Below are positions 49,456-49,563 of a stretch of 49,563 nt of DNA, piece by piece. Under the pieces are notes generated by a model, which saw only the letters and a list, made by a program, of their open reading frames with translations, was not told the origin of the DNA and searched no databases. How positions within the stretch are numbered: position 1 is the first letter of the stretch; each line of letters starts with the position of its first letter. Source of the DNA: a virus; the IMG/VR virus record IMGVR_UViG_3300010403_000010, positions 1 through 49,563 of that record; one strand, given 5' to 3'. The position numbers and the translations under genes are program-made.

Positions 49456-49563
49456 GCCCCACCCTCCGTAGCGCTTGATGAGGGCATTTTACGACCGTGA
49501 GTCTTGCAACGCAATTCCGTTTGTGGGTAAGTTCGCGTTATGGGAGCCGTTCGCACGCCGCCG
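49441..49563. repeat. Terminal direct repeat (right copy)
   Basis: Identical to bases 1-123. It includes the start of the leftward gene (49455) and, at 49540, a second view of the protease start, truncated by the window end. Weak divergent promoter candidates lie between them (TTGCAA at 49504-49509; TAAGTT at 49528-49533). Confidence 0.9.

Overview
The window is a complete, circularly assembled dsDNA phage genome. Its last 123 bases (49441-49563) repeat its first 123 exactly, so the unique circle is about 49,440 bp. The gene set is that of a tailed siphovirus: terminase, lambda-type portal, Mu-F-like head protein, prohead protease/scaffold, HK97-fold capsid, tail tube, frameshifted tail chaperone, a very short tape measure and a long run of fibre genes. 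A tyrosine integrase and a divergent regulator region suggest it is temperate. The DNA is GC-rich and many starts are GTG or TTG in 4-nt GTGA/ATGA overlaps. A DUF1580-like DNA-binding protein, a GT2-DUF707 glycosyltransferase and a papain-like protease with secreted neighbours suggest a planctomycete host; that is inference, not proof.

Layout. 42509-49000 then 100-9535 (through the origin of coordinates): packaging, head and tail assembly genes on the + strand. 9784-19758: tail tip and fibre genes, including a 930-residue collagen-like fibre with three copies of a globular domain, a protein made of about ten 22-residue GD-W-AD repeats, a fibre with a carbohydrate-binding-like insert and a beta-helix protein. 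19771-24895: a two-domain glycosyltransferase, a membrane-anchored coiled-coil protein, two proteins with apparent signal peptides, a papain-like cysteine protease and small membrane proteins (possible lysis/exit module). 25180-28349: integrase and leftward regulators, a leftward tRNA and a small membrane protein. 28439 onward: a strong rightward promoter with operator-like inverted repeats opens the early region of small genes, then replication and DNA metabolism (UDG-like, RecF/SMC-like ATPase, Mom-like modification enzyme, SSB-like, ParB-like, SF2 helicase, primase, beta clamp, VRR-NUC nuclease) and a phage CsrA. 41424-42508 is non-coding and rich in inverted repeats.

The most unusual features are RNA-level. 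Five copies of a hairpin with a conserved bulged A, GG/CC upper stem and GUGAUG loop sit right in front of five structural genes (decoration protein, capsid, tail tube, a tail-tip protein, portal). They sequester the ribosome-binding site, and their stems vary in a compensatory way. A second short motif, CCCCACTGGATTACCCC, lies at or just before the start of three early/lysogeny genes. The phage also carries a CsrA-family RNA-binding protein, an obvious candidate reader of such elements. Three tRNA-like genes are present; one (Gly, UCC) lies inside the 5' end of the Mom-like gene. Other oddities are an exact 105-bp tandem duplication beside the integrase and a gene ending in about 260 bp of Gly-Asp/Gly-Tyr hexamer repeats.
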